From: Thauera sp. JM12B12
GTDB lineage: Bacteria; Pseudomonadota; Gammaproteobacteria; Burkholderiales; Rhodocyclaceae
Assembly (NCBI RefSeq): GCF_039614725.1
Contig: NZ_CP154859.1
Location: 4,092,001 to 4,156,000, forward strand
Length of the DNA: 64,000 nucleotides
Direction: 5' to 3'
The notes beneath the pieces were generated by a model. That model worked only from the letters and a program-made list of their open reading frames with translations, searched no databases and was not told where the DNA came from. This document shows, piece by piece, positions 49,574 through 58,170 of the stretch. How positions within the stretch are numbered: position 1 is the stretch's first letter; every line of letters starts with the position of its first letter. The position numbers and the translations under genes were made by a program.

Positions 49574-51298
49574 ATGGCCGCTGGCAACGAAGCGGTGCTG
49601 ATCGCCACCGGCGCACTGCCCGGCCTGATCCTGGTCGCGGCGGTCCTGACCCTGCCGGTGTGCCTGGCCCTGCTCGCCCTTTACCGGCGCGCGGTGCTGC
49701 GCTCGATGGCGCGCACGGCCGCAGCATCCGGGCCGGGCGAAGGGCGGGCAGCCGAGCGCACGCCCCCTGCCCCACCTGCGCCCCTTCGTGGCGCGCCGAT
49801 GCCCCAGCCCGCGCCGCTGCGCCTCGAGCGACTGTCACCGAGCGACATCGCCGCCGGTCCAGCCCCACTGCTTGGCACGATGGCGCGCTCGCTGCGCGCG
49901 GCGGTCCTGATCCAGGTGGCCGCCGGCCTCGCCTATGCCGTGGTGCTCAGCGGCGCGTGGATGCACTTCAGCTGGGCCGACGGCGGCTTCGTGCTCGCGC
50001 GCTTCCTGTGGCTGCTGTCCTGCTACGCCTGGCCCACCGCGCTCGCCGTGGGCTTGCTGGCGGCGACGACGACGCGTCAGCGCCTGGCGGTCGGCCTGGC
50101 CTACCTGGCGATGCTGTTCGCCTTCTCGGGCTGGGGCCTGGCGCGCAACCCGACCCTGTCCGCGCTCGAACTCGCGCAGTTCTGGGCGATCACCAACCTG
50201 CCCGCCACCCTGCTGCTGCTCGCCTTCCTGCATCGCCGCATCCGCGCGGTCGGGCCGCTGGTGCTTGCCTTCATGGTGGTGGCGGTCGCCGGCTCGCAAC
50301 TGGCGGTCGGGCTGGCCGGACAGAGCGAGGCGACGCTGCGCCGGATCGTCGAACTCGGCAGCCTGCTCGGCCTTGGTGGGGCGCAGATCTTCTGGGGGCT
50401 GATGCTGGCCGGTGCGCTGCTCGCCGCGGTGATCGGCTGGCAGGCGCTGAAGTGGCTGGGCCGACGCCATGTCACCCGGCGCAGCAGCGACCAGATGCTG
50501 ACGCTGGACGCCCTGTGGCTGCTGTTCGCCGTGGTGCAGACGCTGAGCTTCGCCTTCGAGGGTCTCGCCTGGCTCACGAGCGGAGCCATCGCTTTCGCGG
50601 CCTGGAAGCTGGTCACCACGGTGGGTTTCCGCCTCGCGGGGCTCGGCCGCGCGCAGGGTGCCGCGCCCAGCCTGCTGCTGCTGCGCGTGTTCGCCCTCGG
50701 GGCGCGCAGCGAACGCCTGTTCGACGGGCTCGGCAAGCGCTGGCTGCGCATCGGCAGCATCGACATGATCGCCGGCCCCGACCTCGTCACCACCGCGGTC
50801 GAGCCGCATGAATTCCTCGACTTCGTCGGCGGCCGGCTATCGCGTCAGTTCGTGCGCGACGAGCCCGACCTGGCGCGGCGATTCGCGGCGCGCGCGCTCG
50901 GACCCGACCCTGACGGACGCCATCGGGTGAACGAGTTCTTCTGCCACGACGACACCTGGCGTCCGACCATGCTGCGCCTGGCGCAGGCTGCCGACGTGGT
51001 GCTGATGGACTTGCGCGGGTTCGCGCCGCACAACCAGGGCTGCCGCTACGAGCTGCAGCAGCTGCTCGACCATGTCCCGCTCGAGCGCGTGCTGGTGCTG
51101 GTCGATGCCGATGCGCCCCGCGGCTTCATCGAGGAGACCGTCGCGTCGCTGTGGCAGGCAGCCCGGCCCGACTCGCCCAACCGCCATGCGTCGGAGCCGC
51201 GCCTGCGGCTGCTGGAAGACCAGGGCGAGGCGACGGTGGCACGGTTGACAGCGGCCCTCGCCGGCGCGCTCGGCCCGTCACGGCCGGTGCAGGGCTGA
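49574..51298 (+). CDS. Polytopic membrane protein with a cytoplasmic C-terminal domain of unknown function
   Basis: 574 residues from ATG 49574, with GGAGG upstream. The N-terminal helix (about 8-32) is followed by a Pro-rich linker and about six to eight membrane segments (about 100-360). A soluble domain (about 385-574) has LLRVFALGARSERLFDGLG, IAGPDLVTTAVEPHEFLDF and VVLMDLRGFAPHNQGCRYEL. The alternating strand/helix pattern of the last part resembles Rossmann or TIR-like folds, but I cannot assign it. No operon partner is evident; it may sense an envelope signal. Confidence 0.72.
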   Translation: MAAGNEAVLIATGALPGLILVAAVLTLPVCLALLALYRRAVLRSMARTAAASGPGEGRAAERTPPAPPAPLRGAPMPQPAPLRLERLSPSDIAAGPAPLLGTMARSLRAAVLIQVAAGLAYAVVLSGAWMHFSWADGGFVLARFLWLLSCYAWPTALAVGLLAATTTRQRLAVGLAYLAMLFAFSGWGLARNPTLSALELAQFWAITNLPATLLLLAFLHRRIRAVGPLVLAFMVVAVAGSQLAVGLAGQSEATLRRIVELGSLLGLGGAQIFWGLMLAGALLAAVIGWQALKWLGRRHVTRRSSDQMLTLDALWLLFAVVQTLSFAFEGLAWLTSGAIAFAAWKLVTTVGFRLAGLGRAQGAAPSLLLLRVFALGARSERLFDGLGKRWLRIGSIDMIAGPDLVTTAVEPHEFLDFVGGRLSRQFVRDEPDLARRFAARALGPDPDGRHRVNEFFCHDDTWRPTMLRLAQAADVVLMDLRGFAPHNQGCRYELQQLLDHVPLERVLVLVDADAPRGFIEETVASLWQAARPDSPNRHASEPRLRLLEDQGEATVARLTAALAGALGPSRPVQG

Positions 51299-51302
51299 AG
51301 TC

Positions 51303-51620
51303 CTAGCCGACGACGAAAGACGCGACATCCACGCGCACGGCCGGGCGGTCGAGCGCGGCGGCGGTCATGAGCGCGAACTTCTTCGCCCATTCACCGCCCT
51401 GCTCGAAACGCCCCTCGCCGCCGTACTTGGCGACGTTGAGCACCATGTCGAGCACGAGCACCTTGCCCATCGGGTTGGAAGGCGTGCATTCGAGATCCTC
51501 GAACTCCTTGGCGAACCAGCTGCGCGCCTGATCCTTGGTGGTCGACACCACCTCGGCGTCGTGCAGAGAGAACTCATACTCGCGCTCACCGCCGAATACC
51601 ACGGTCACGGTGTAGGACAT
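51303..51620 (-). CDS. Conserved hypothetical protein
   Basis: 105 residues, MSYTVTVVFGGEREYEFSLH, with SWFAKEFEDLECTPSNPMGKVL and VLNVAKYGGEGRFEQGGEWA. No known motif or signal. GAGGTAGTTTTCC upstream of the ATG offers a ribosome site. Composition suggests a small soluble alpha/beta protein. Function unknown. Convergent with the membrane protein gene (4-nt gap). Confidence 0.7.
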   Translation of the reverse strand: MSYTVTVVFGGEREYEFSLHDAEVVSTTKDQARSWFAKEFEDLECTPSNPMGKVLVLDMVLNVAKYGGEGRFEQGGEWAKKFALMTAAALDRPAVRVDVASFVVG

Positions 51621-51810
51621 GGAAAACTACCTCCTCGAATCGGGGATTTTGGCTTTGCCGGCATTGTTGGCGCAGAGACGGCCGGACGCAAGCAAAGTAT
51701 CGAATTGTGTAAACCAGAGGGCCGCGGATGATCTGCGATAATGCGCGGCCCCGCAACGCCCCGCCTTCGATCGCCACGCCCGTCGCCCCACCCACCCCGC
51801 TGCCCGTCCG

Positions 51811-53361
51811 TTGTCCGCACCTTTGTCCCCCACCACTTCGTCCGCCCCGACCTCCGCCGCACGCGCCTGGCGCCTGTCGGCCATCCTGGTGCTCGGCTTC
51901 GCCTCGGGTCTGCCGCTGGCGCTGACCGGCCAGGCGATGCAGGCGTGGCTGACGGTCGACGGCGTGGATCTGGCGACCATCGGCTTCTTCGGCCTGGTGG
52001 GCGTGCCCTACACCTTCAAGTTCCTGTGGGCGCCGCTGATGGACCGCTTCGAGCCGCCCTGGCTGGGCCGCCGCCGCGGCTGGCTGGCGCTCACCCAGCT
52101 CGCACTGGCGGCGCTGCTGTGGTGGATGGCGAGCCTGTCGCCCACCGCGACGCCGGGCCTGTTCGCCGCCGCCGCGGTGGCGATCGCCTTCCTGTCGGCC
52201 TCGCAGGACGTGGTGGTCGACGCCTACCGCACCGACCTGCTGCCCGAAGAGGAGCGCGGCCTGGGCGCCTCGGTGCACGTCTTCGCCTACCGCCTGGCGA
52301 TGATCCTGTCCGGCGGCATCGCGCTGATCTGGGCCGGGCAGTGGGCGTCTTGGCCGCGGGTCTACGAGACCATGGCGCTGATCATGGCGGGCTGCGGCGC
52401 GGTGTCGCTGCTGGCGCTGCCGCGGGTGTCGGCGGCGCTCAAGCCGCTCGCCTCCGACCCCAAGCGCGAACTGATCGGCTTTGCCGCGATGCTCGCCGGC
52501 GTCGCCGCCGGCTACTGGATCGCCCGCCAGGCGCTGATCCTGATCGGCCTCGATCCGAACGACGCCAACCGCTGGATCCAGCTCCTGTTCGTGATGGCCG
52601 AGATCGCGCTCGCATTGCCGCTGGCGTGGTGGGCGGCCAAGCGCGCCGGCTTCGAGACGCTCAACCGTTCGCTGTCGAGCTACTTCGCGCAGCAGGGCGC
52701 GGCCGCCTTCCTGGCGCTGATCATCCTCTACAAGCTCGGCGACGCCTTCGCCGGCAGCCTCACCACGCCCTTCCTGATCAAGGGCATGGGGTTTTCGCAG
52801 GAAGAGGTCGGCATCGCCAACAAGGTGATCGGCATCTGGCTCACCATCCTCGGCGCCTTCATCGGCGGGCTGATCATGACGCGGCTGGCGCTGTACCGCT
52901 CGCTGCTGCTGTTCGGCGTGCTGCAGCTGGTGTCGAACTTCGGCTTCTACCTGCTCGCCCAGCTCGGCAAGGGCGCCTGGGGCGCAGTGATGGTGCCGGC
53001 CTTCGACTGGGGCTTCGTCGCGCTCGATGCGCCGGCGGCGCTCGACCTGCTGCTGCTGACGGTGATCGCCGGCGAGAACATCAGCGGCGGCATGGGCACG
53101 GTGGCCTTCGTCGCGCTGTTGATGGGGCTGTGCAACCAGCACTTCACCGCCACCCACTACGCGCTGCTGTCGGCCTTCGCCGCGGTGGGGCGGATCTACG
53201 TCAGCCCGCTGTCGGGCGTGCTGTCGCAGAGCATCGGCTGGCCGGCCTTCTTCATCTTCTCGATCGTCGTCGCCGTGCCCGGCGTGGTGATGGTGTGGTG
53301 GCTGCGCGATGCGCTCGCGCGCCTCGGCCGACCGCAGACCGACGGCGCGGTGGACGACTGA
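51811..53361 (+). CDS. ampG: AmpG-type muropeptide permease (MFS)
   Basis: 516 residues from TTG 51811. Major facilitator with 12-14 hydrophobic segments. AmpG signatures are LGFASGLPLALTGQAMQAWL, GVPYTFKFLWAPLMDRF, RRRGWLALTQ and SASQDVVVDAYRTDLL. It imports anhydro-muropeptides for cell-wall recycling. The N-terminal 20 residues are Ser/Thr/Ala-rich. No ATG is present before the first membrane segment. Its last base is shared with the next small gene. Confidence 0.92.
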   Translation: MSAPLSPTTSSAPTSAARAWRLSAILVLGFASGLPLALTGQAMQAWLTVDGVDLATIGFFGLVGVPYTFKFLWAPLMDRFEPPWLGRRRGWLALTQLALAALLWWMASLSPTATPGLFAAAAVAIAFLSASQDVVVDAYRTDLLPEEERGLGASVHVFAYRLAMILSGGIALIWAGQWASWPRVYETMALIMAGCGAVSLLALPRVSAALKPLASDPKRELIGFAAMLAGVAAGYWIARQALILIGLDPNDANRWIQLLFVMAEIALALPLAWWAAKRAGFETLNRSLSSYFAQQGAAAFLALIILYKLGDAFAGSLTTPFLIKGMGFSQEEVGIANKVIGIWLTILGAFIGGLIMTRLALYRSLLLFGVLQLVSNFGFYLLAQLGKGAWGAVMVPAFDWGFVALDAPAALDLLLLTVIAGENISGGMGTVAFVALLMGLCNQHFTATHYALLSAFAAVGRIYVSPLSGVLSQSIGWPAFFIFSIVVAVPGVVMVWWLRDALARLGRPQTDGAVDD

Positions 53362-53519
53362 TGACGCGTATCGGCCCCAGCCCGCGTGGCGCGTTCGTCG
53401 CCGGCTGCCGCGCCGAGGCGCCGCGGGTCGCCGTGCCGGTGGCCTCGCGCACGCGCGACGTGCTCGCCAACATCGTCGCCGGCATGGCGGCGCTCCATCT
53501 CTTCAAGCTCGTGTTCTGA
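53361..53519 (+). CDS. Possible 52-residue protein between ampG and the glycosylase gene
   Basis: ATG overlaps the ampG stop (TGATG at 53359-53363) and the frame ends 3 nt before the next gene. The sequence starts MTRIGPSPRGAFVAGCRAEA and ends NIVAGMAALHLFKLVF. The tight fit on both sides argues for translation, but no family is recognised. The C-terminal 17 residues are mildly hydrophobic. Confidence 0.5.
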   Translation: MTRIGPSPRGAFVAGCRAEAPRVAVPVASRTRDVLANIVAGMAALHLFKLVF

Positions 53520-53522
53520 CCG

Positions 53523-54245
53523 ATGACCGCACAGACCCTGATCGACGCCGCCCGCGAACTGTCGGCCGCGGTGGACGCCCTGCCCTTCGGCGCCCCCGTC
53601 ACCCACGTCTACAACCCGCTCGACTACGCCTGGGCGGTGCATCGGCGCTACCTGGAGACCTACGGGGCGGGGCGCAAGCGGGTGGTCTTCGTCGGCATGA
53701 ACCCCGGCCCCTTCGGCATGGCGCAGATCGGCGTGCCCTTCGGCGAGATCGGCAGCGCGCGCGACTGGCTCGGCCTCGAGGGCCCGGTCGGCCAGCCCCG
53801 TGTCAGCAATCCGAAGCGGCCGGTGGAAGGCTTCGCCTGCGCGCGCTCGGAGGTCAGCGGCCAGCGCCTGTGGGGCCTGTTCCGCGCCCGCTTCGGCACG
53901 CCGGAGGCCTTCTTCGCCGGGCACTTCGTCGCCAACTACTGCCCGCTGGTGTTCTTCGAGGGCGGCCGCAACCTCACCCCGGACAAGCTGCCGATGGCCG
54001 AGCAGCGGCCGCTGCTGGCCGCCTGCGATGCGCATCTGCGCCGTGCGATCGAGACGCTCGAGCCGGAATGGGTGATCGGCATCGGCAACTGGGCGGAGAA
54101 GCGCGCCACCGAGGCGCTCGCCGGCCTGCCCGGGCTGAAGTTCGGCCGCATCCTGCACCCCAGCCCGGCCAGCCCCGCCGCCAACCGCGGCTGGGCCGAG
54201 GCGGCGACGCGGCAGCTGAACGAACTCGGCATCTGGCGGGACTGA
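53523..54245 (+). CDS. SMUG1-type single-strand-selective uracil-DNA glycosylase
   Basis: 240 residues. SMUG1 motifs are GMNPGPFGMAQIGVPFGE (about 58-75), with Asn as catalytic residue, and HPSPASPAANRGW (about 213-225) as motif B. YNPLDYAW and NYCPLVFFE are further blocks. It removes uracil and oxidised pyrimidines from DNA. Bacterial SMUG1 genes are sporadic, so lateral origin is possible, but base composition matches the surroundings. Confidence 0.9.
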   Translation: MTAQTLIDAARELSAAVDALPFGAPVTHVYNPLDYAWAVHRRYLETYGAGRKRVVFVGMNPGPFGMAQIGVPFGEIGSARDWLGLEGPVGQPRVSNPKRPVEGFACARSEVSGQRLWGLFRARFGTPEAFFAGHFVANYCPLVFFEGGRNLTPDKLPMAEQRPLLAACDAHLRRAIETLEPEWVIGIGNWAEKRATEALAGLPGLKFGRILHPSPASPAANRGWAEAATRQLNELGIWRD

Positions 54246-54271
54246 GGCCGGCGCCTGCGGCAGTCGCGGGC

Positions 54272-55105
54272 TCAGTGCCCGAAGACGTCGGAGTCGAGCA
54301 TGCCGGGATCGGGGCGGTCGAGCGCGCTGATCGCCGCCAGCTCTTCGGCGGTGAGCTCGAAGCCGAAGATGTCGAGGTTCTCCGCCAGGCGCCGCGGGCT
54401 GGAGGACTTCGGCACCGGCACGTAGCCGAGCTGGGTGTGCCAGCGCAGGACGATCTGCGCCGGGCTGCGGCCGTAGTGCCTGGCGACGTCGGCGATCACC
54501 GGGTCTGCCAGCATCGCGTTGGCGCGGCCAAGCGGGCTCCACGACTCGGTGACGATGCCGTGCGCCTCATGTACTTCGACGTGGTCGGTGCGAGCGTGCC
54601 ACGGATCCAGGTGGATCTGGTTCACCTGCGGGCACAGGCCACGGTCGAACAGCTTCTGCAGGTGGGCGGGCTTGAAGTTCGAGGTGCCGATCGCACGCAC
54701 CAGGCCGGCCTCCTGCAGCCTGATCAGGCCCTCGAAGGCATCGACGTAGCGGCCCTGATCCGGGTTCGGCCAATGCACCAGGAAGAGGTCGATGTAGTCG
54801 AGCCCGAGGCGCTCGAGGCTGGCCTCGCAGGCCTGGCGCACACCGTCGACGCTGTGCCACTTGCGGTTGAACTTGGTGGTGACGAAGACCTCGTCGCGGG
54901 CGATGCCGGCGCGCCGGATGCCTTCGCCGACACCGCGCTCGTTCTCGTAGTTCTCGGCGGTATCGATCAGGCGGTAGCCGATGTCCAGCGCCAGGGCGAC
55001 GGTCTCGGCGGCTTCGGCGTCGTTCATCGGCCAGGTGCCAAGGCCGAGCTGGGGCATGTCGACGCCGTTGGAGAGGGTGAGCATGGGGGCGGGAGCGATT
55101 TTCAT
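54272..55105 (-). CDS. Aldo/keto reductase, DkgB-like
   Basis: 277 residues from ATG 55105. Motifs are NGVDMPQLGLGTWPMND, LALDIGYRLIDTAENYENE (catalytic Asp and Tyr), VTTKFNRKWH (Lys), LFLVHWPNP (His) and PKSSSPRRLAENLDIF (NADPH site). It matches 2,5-diketo-gluconate reductase-type enzymes, which act broadly on aldehydes. The end carries the usual LDRPDPGMLD. Confidence 0.93.
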   Translation of the reverse strand: MKIAPAPMLTLSNGVDMPQLGLGTWPMNDAEAAETVALALDIGYRLIDTAENYENERGVGEGIRRAGIARDEVFVTTKFNRKWHSVDGVRQACEASLERLGLDYIDLFLVHWPNPDQGRYVDAFEGLIRLQEAGLVRAIGTSNFKPAHLQKLFDRGLCPQVNQIHLDPWHARTDHVEVHEAHGIVTESWSPLGRANAMLADPVIADVARHYGRSPAQIVLRWHTQLGYVPVPKSSSPRRLAENLDIFGFELTAEELAAISALDRPDPGMLDSDVFGH

Positions 55106-55223
55106 GGGAATCTCGAGAATCTGACTGGAGGCGACAGGATTCCACATCCGCGCGCCCGCGTCACGCACCGTCGCCGGCTCGCGTCCCCGCCGGCCGTGGC
55201 TTCCGGGGTCGCGGACATCTTGC

Positions 55224-56624
55224 TCACGCCGCCAGCGGGAGGCGCAACTCGGCGCGCAGGCCGCCGAGGGGGGAGGCGAGCAGTGCCACCCCGCCGCCAT
55301 AGAGCTGCGCGAGCTCGCGCACGATCGACAGCCCGAGACCGCTCCCGGGCGTGCGCTCGTCGGCGCGCACCCCGCGCGCAAACACGGCCTCGCGCGCCTC
55401 GGCGCGCAGGCCCGGGCCGTCGTCGTCGATGCGGACGACGAGCTCGCTGCCGTGCACGTCGACCTGCACCCGCACCTGTCGCGCCGCCCACTTGCTGGCG
55501 TTGTCGATGAGATTGCCGAGCATCTCGTGCAGATCCTGCGCTTCGCCACGGAAGGCGAGCTGTGGGTCGCAGGCGGACAGCTCGAACTGCAGCGCACGCG
55601 CCGCATGGACCTTGCCCATGAGTCGGAGCAGCCCCTCGATCACCGGGCGCAGCGGCGTGCGCTGCCCCGGAACGCCCACCGCCGCCGCTGCGCGCGCGCG
55701 CGCGAGGTGGTGCTCGACCTGGGTGCGCGCCAGCCCGACCTGCTCGCGCACCAGGCGGGCGAGCGTCGCGGCAGCGGCGTCATCGGCGGCCTGTTCGGCT
55801 GCGTTGGCGAGCACCGCGAGCGGCGTCTTCACTGCGTGGGCGAGATTGCCGGCATGGGTGCGCGCCCGCTCCACCACCTCGGCATTGCGCACGAGCACCG
55901 CGTTGAACTCATCGACCAGCGGCTGGACCTCGGCGGGGAAACGCCCCTGGATGGCGCCGACGCGGCCGTCGCGCACCGCCGCCAGTCCATCGCGCAGGCG
56001 GGCGAGCGGGCGCAGGCCCACTCGAACCTGCACCAGGGCGGCGACCGCCAGCCCCCCGGCGAGCAGCCCGAGGGCGAGCACCAGCAGGCGGTTGAAGCGA
56101 GCCACCGGCTCGTCGATCAGCGCCGCATTCGCCGCGACGATCAGGCGCAGGCGCAGCTCCGGGCGCTCGGCGGGATGCAGCGCCTGCTCGACGAGCTGCA
56201 GGCGCGCACCGTCGGGCCCCTCCGCCTGGTGCACATGACGCTCGCCGTCGGCGGGCCGGTCGCCCGGCACCACCAGCACCCCGTCCCATAGCGAGCGCGA
56301 GCGCAGCGCGCCGCGGCGATCCGGGTCGATACCGTCGATCTGCCAGTAGAGCCCGGAGTAAGGGCGCGCGAAGCGCGGATCGCTGAGGGCGCCGCGCAGC
56401 GCCGGCCGGTCGTCGACATCGAGCGTGAGCTGGGCGGCGAGCTGCTCGAGATGGGTGCCGAGCTCGGCGTTGAACTGGCGCTCGACATGCTCGTTGAACA
56501 GTCGCCCCAGGCCCCAGCCGGCGACCACCACGGTCAGGGCCACCCATACCAGCGTGCCCGCGAGCAGGCGCAGGCGCAGCGAGCCCAGGCCCCCGCGTGC
56601 GGACGCCGGATTCACTGCGGGCAT
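55224..56624 (-). CDS. Sensor histidine kinase (PhoQ/QseC-like)
   Basis: 466 residues. TM1 at about 14-38, a periplasmic domain (about 40-175), TM2 at about 178-200, HAMP, then HisKA/HATPase. The phospho-acceptor is NLAHAVKTPLAVLANAA (near 270), the N box NLIDNASKWA and the G box DDGPGLRAEARE. HAVKTPL is a PhoQ-type H box. It overlaps the response regulator gene by 13 nt and belongs to the operon with PepSY and Gly/Met/Pro-rich proteins, so it may sense metals or envelope stress. Confidence 0.9.
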   Translation of the reverse strand: MPAVNPASARGGLGSLRLRLLAGTLVWVALTVVVAGWGLGRLFNEHVERQFNAELGTHLEQLAAQLTLDVDDRPALRGALSDPRFARPYSGLYWQIDGIDPDRRGALRSRSLWDGVLVVPGDRPADGERHVHQAEGPDGARLQLVEQALHPAERPELRLRLIVAANAALIDEPVARFNRLLVLALGLLAGGLAVAALVQVRVGLRPLARLRDGLAAVRDGRVGAIQGRFPAEVQPLVDEFNAVLVRNAEVVERARTHAGNLAHAVKTPLAVLANAAEQAADDAAAATLARLVREQVGLARTQVEHHLARARAAAAVGVPGQRTPLRPVIEGLLRLMGKVHAARALQFELSACDPQLAFRGEAQDLHEMLGNLIDNASKWAARQVRVQVDVHGSELVVRIDDDGPGLRAEAREAVFARGVRADERTPGSGLGLSIVRELAQLYGGGVALLASPLGGLRAELRLPLAA

Positions 56625-57274
56625 GTCATCCGGTAGCCCAGGCCACGCACGGTCTCGATGCAGCCGGGCGGCAGCTTCTTGCGCAGGCGGGCGACGAAGA
56701 CCTCGATGGTGTTCGAGTCGCGGTCGAAATCCTGGGCGTAGATATGCTCGGTGAGCTCGCTGCGGGAAACGACCTCGCCGAGGTGGTGCATCAGGTAGGA
56801 CAGCACGCGGAACTCGTGGCTGGTGAGGGCGAGCAGCTGGCCATCGACCGTGACCCGGCCACCCCGGGTATCGAGCACCAGCGGTCCGCAGGCGATCTCC
56901 GCCGTCGCCTGCCCCGCCGCGCGCCGGATGAGCGCGCGGATGCGGGCGAGGAGCTCTTCCATGTGGAAGGGCTTGGTCAGGTAGTCGTCCGCGCCGGCGT
57001 CGATGCCGGCGACCTTCTCGTGCCAGTCGCCGCGCGCGGTGAGGATCAGCACCGGCATCGCGCGCCCCTGCGCACGCCAGCGCTTGAGCACGGTGAGCCC
57101 GTCAACCCGTGGCAGACCGAGGTCGAGCACGACCGCGTCGTAGCTCTCGACCTCGCCGAGATAGCCGGCGTCGCGCCCGTCGGCGGCGGAATCGACGACA
57201 TAGCCCGCGGTCTGCAGCGTGCTGGCGAGCTGGCGTGCAAGCGTGGGCTCGTCTTCGACGACGAGGACGCGCAT
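56612..57274 (-). CDS. OmpR-family response regulator
   Basis: 220 residues. The receiver domain has VVEDEPTLARQLA, phospho-Asp in VVLDLGLPRVDG (about 51), Thr in ILTARGDW and Lys in YLTKPFHMEEL. The C-terminal winged helix (about 125-218) has LTSHEFRVLSYLMHHLGEVVSR and RDSNTIEVFVARLRKKL. Its first base is the last base of the PepSY stop (TGATG), and it overlaps the kinase gene. The closest known types are QseB/PmrA/PhoP. Confidence 0.93.
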   Translation of the reverse strand: MRVLVVEDEPTLARQLASTLQTAGYVVDSAADGRDAGYLGEVESYDAVVLDLGLPRVDGLTVLKRWRAQGRAMPVLILTARGDWHEKVAGIDAGADDYLTKPFHMEELLARIRALIRRAAGQATAEIACGPLVLDTRGGRVTVDGQLLALTSHEFRVLSYLMHHLGEVVSRSELTEHIYAQDFDRDSNTIEVFVARLRKKLPPGCIETVRGLGYRMTCPQ

Positions 57275-57633
57275 CAGCGTCCCCCCTCGCGCGCACCGGC
57301 GGCGCGCACGTCACGGCCACGGATGCGCCTGAGCGCCCCGTCGCGCGCGTCGAGCTCGAGTTCGAGGACGTCGCCCCCCGTACGGATGAGCTTGATCTCG
57401 TACACCCAGGCGCCGTCCTCGCGCTCGAGCTCGACCTCGATGACCTCCCCCGGGTAATCCTGCTCGAGGTGCGCGAGCACCGCGCGCAGCGGCATCACCT
57501 CGCCTGCCTCGAGCGCCCGGCGGGCGCGCTCGTGGTCGGAGGAACCGTCTGCCCACGACGCTCCGCCCGACAGCGCGAACACGCCGACCGCGGCCAGCAC
57601 CCAGACGACGGGGCGGGCACGGATCAGGGCGCG
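57274..57633 (-). CDS. Exported PepSY-domain protein
   Basis: 119 residues from ATG 57633. Signal peptide VWVLAAVGVFALSGGASWA. The PepSY domain (about 35-105) has ARRALEAGEVMPLRAVLAHLEQ, YPGEVIEVELEREDGAWVYEI and KLIRTGGDVLELELDARDG. A GTG at 57651 is an alternative start. Genes like this often accompany OmpR-type systems and may modulate the sensor or inhibit peptidases. It is directly followed by the regulator gene. Confidence 0.82.
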   Translation of the reverse strand, partial: RALIRARPVVWVLAAVGVFALSGGASWADGSSDHERARRALEAGEVMPLRAVLAHLEQDYPGEVIEVELEREDGAWVYEIKLIRTGGDVLELELDARDGALRRIRGRDVRAAGAREGGR

Positions 57634-57651
57634 CATGGCGTTCGCGACCAC

Positions 57652-58059
57652 CTACTGGTTGCGACCCGGGCCAAGGCCCTTGCCGGGACCGGGCCCCATT
57701 CCGGATCCTGGCCCCATGCCGCGTCCCATCCCCGGGCCTGGCCCCATGCCGCGTCCGGGACCCGCTGCGGGTCCCATGCCGCGCCCCATCCCAGCGCCGG
57801 CGGCGGGCGGAGCGTCGGGCAGGCTCAGCCCCTGCGCCTGCGCCCGCGCGCGCATCTGCTCGTGATGCTCGGCGCGGATCGCGGCCCGCGCCTCCTCGCT
57901 CTCCGCCGCCCACATGCGGGCACGGTAGACCGTGCGTTCCTGCTCGGTCATCAACTGGCTGCCGAAGATCGTCTCCGGTGCCGGCGCGGCCGCAATCGCG
58001 CTGCCTGACAGCAACAGCGCGGCAATCAGGCCGGAAAGACTCATCGCTCTCGTGCACAT
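57652..58059 (-). CDS. Exported Gly/Met/Pro-rich protein
   Basis: 135 residues. ATG 58059 has AGGAG 6 nt upstream; the adjacent ATG at 58062 has only 3 nt. Signal peptide MSLSGLIAALLLSGSAIAAA. A helical part (TEQERTVYRARMWAAESEEARAAIRAEHHEQM, charged) resembles metal-stress periplasmic proteins. The tail is a low-complexity series of GMG and GPG units (MGRGMGPAAGPGRGMGPGPG). Met-rich tails can bind Cu(I) or other metals. First gene of the PepSY/two-component operon. Confidence 0.72.
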   Translation of the reverse strand: MCTRAMSLSGLIAALLLSGSAIAAAPAPETIFGSQLMTEQERTVYRARMWAAESEEARAAIRAEHHEQMRARAQAQGLSLPDAPPAAGAGMGRGMGPAAGPGRGMGPGPGMGRGMGPGSGMGPGPGKGLGPGRNQ

Positions 58060-58170
58060 CATCCACTCCTGTAATGGTCGAAGATCGAACACGACCGCGG
58101 CCTCCGAAGCGCGCCCCGGTCCCTGATTCCCACTATAGGCGGCCAATCCTGAATGCGGCGTGAACGCGTC

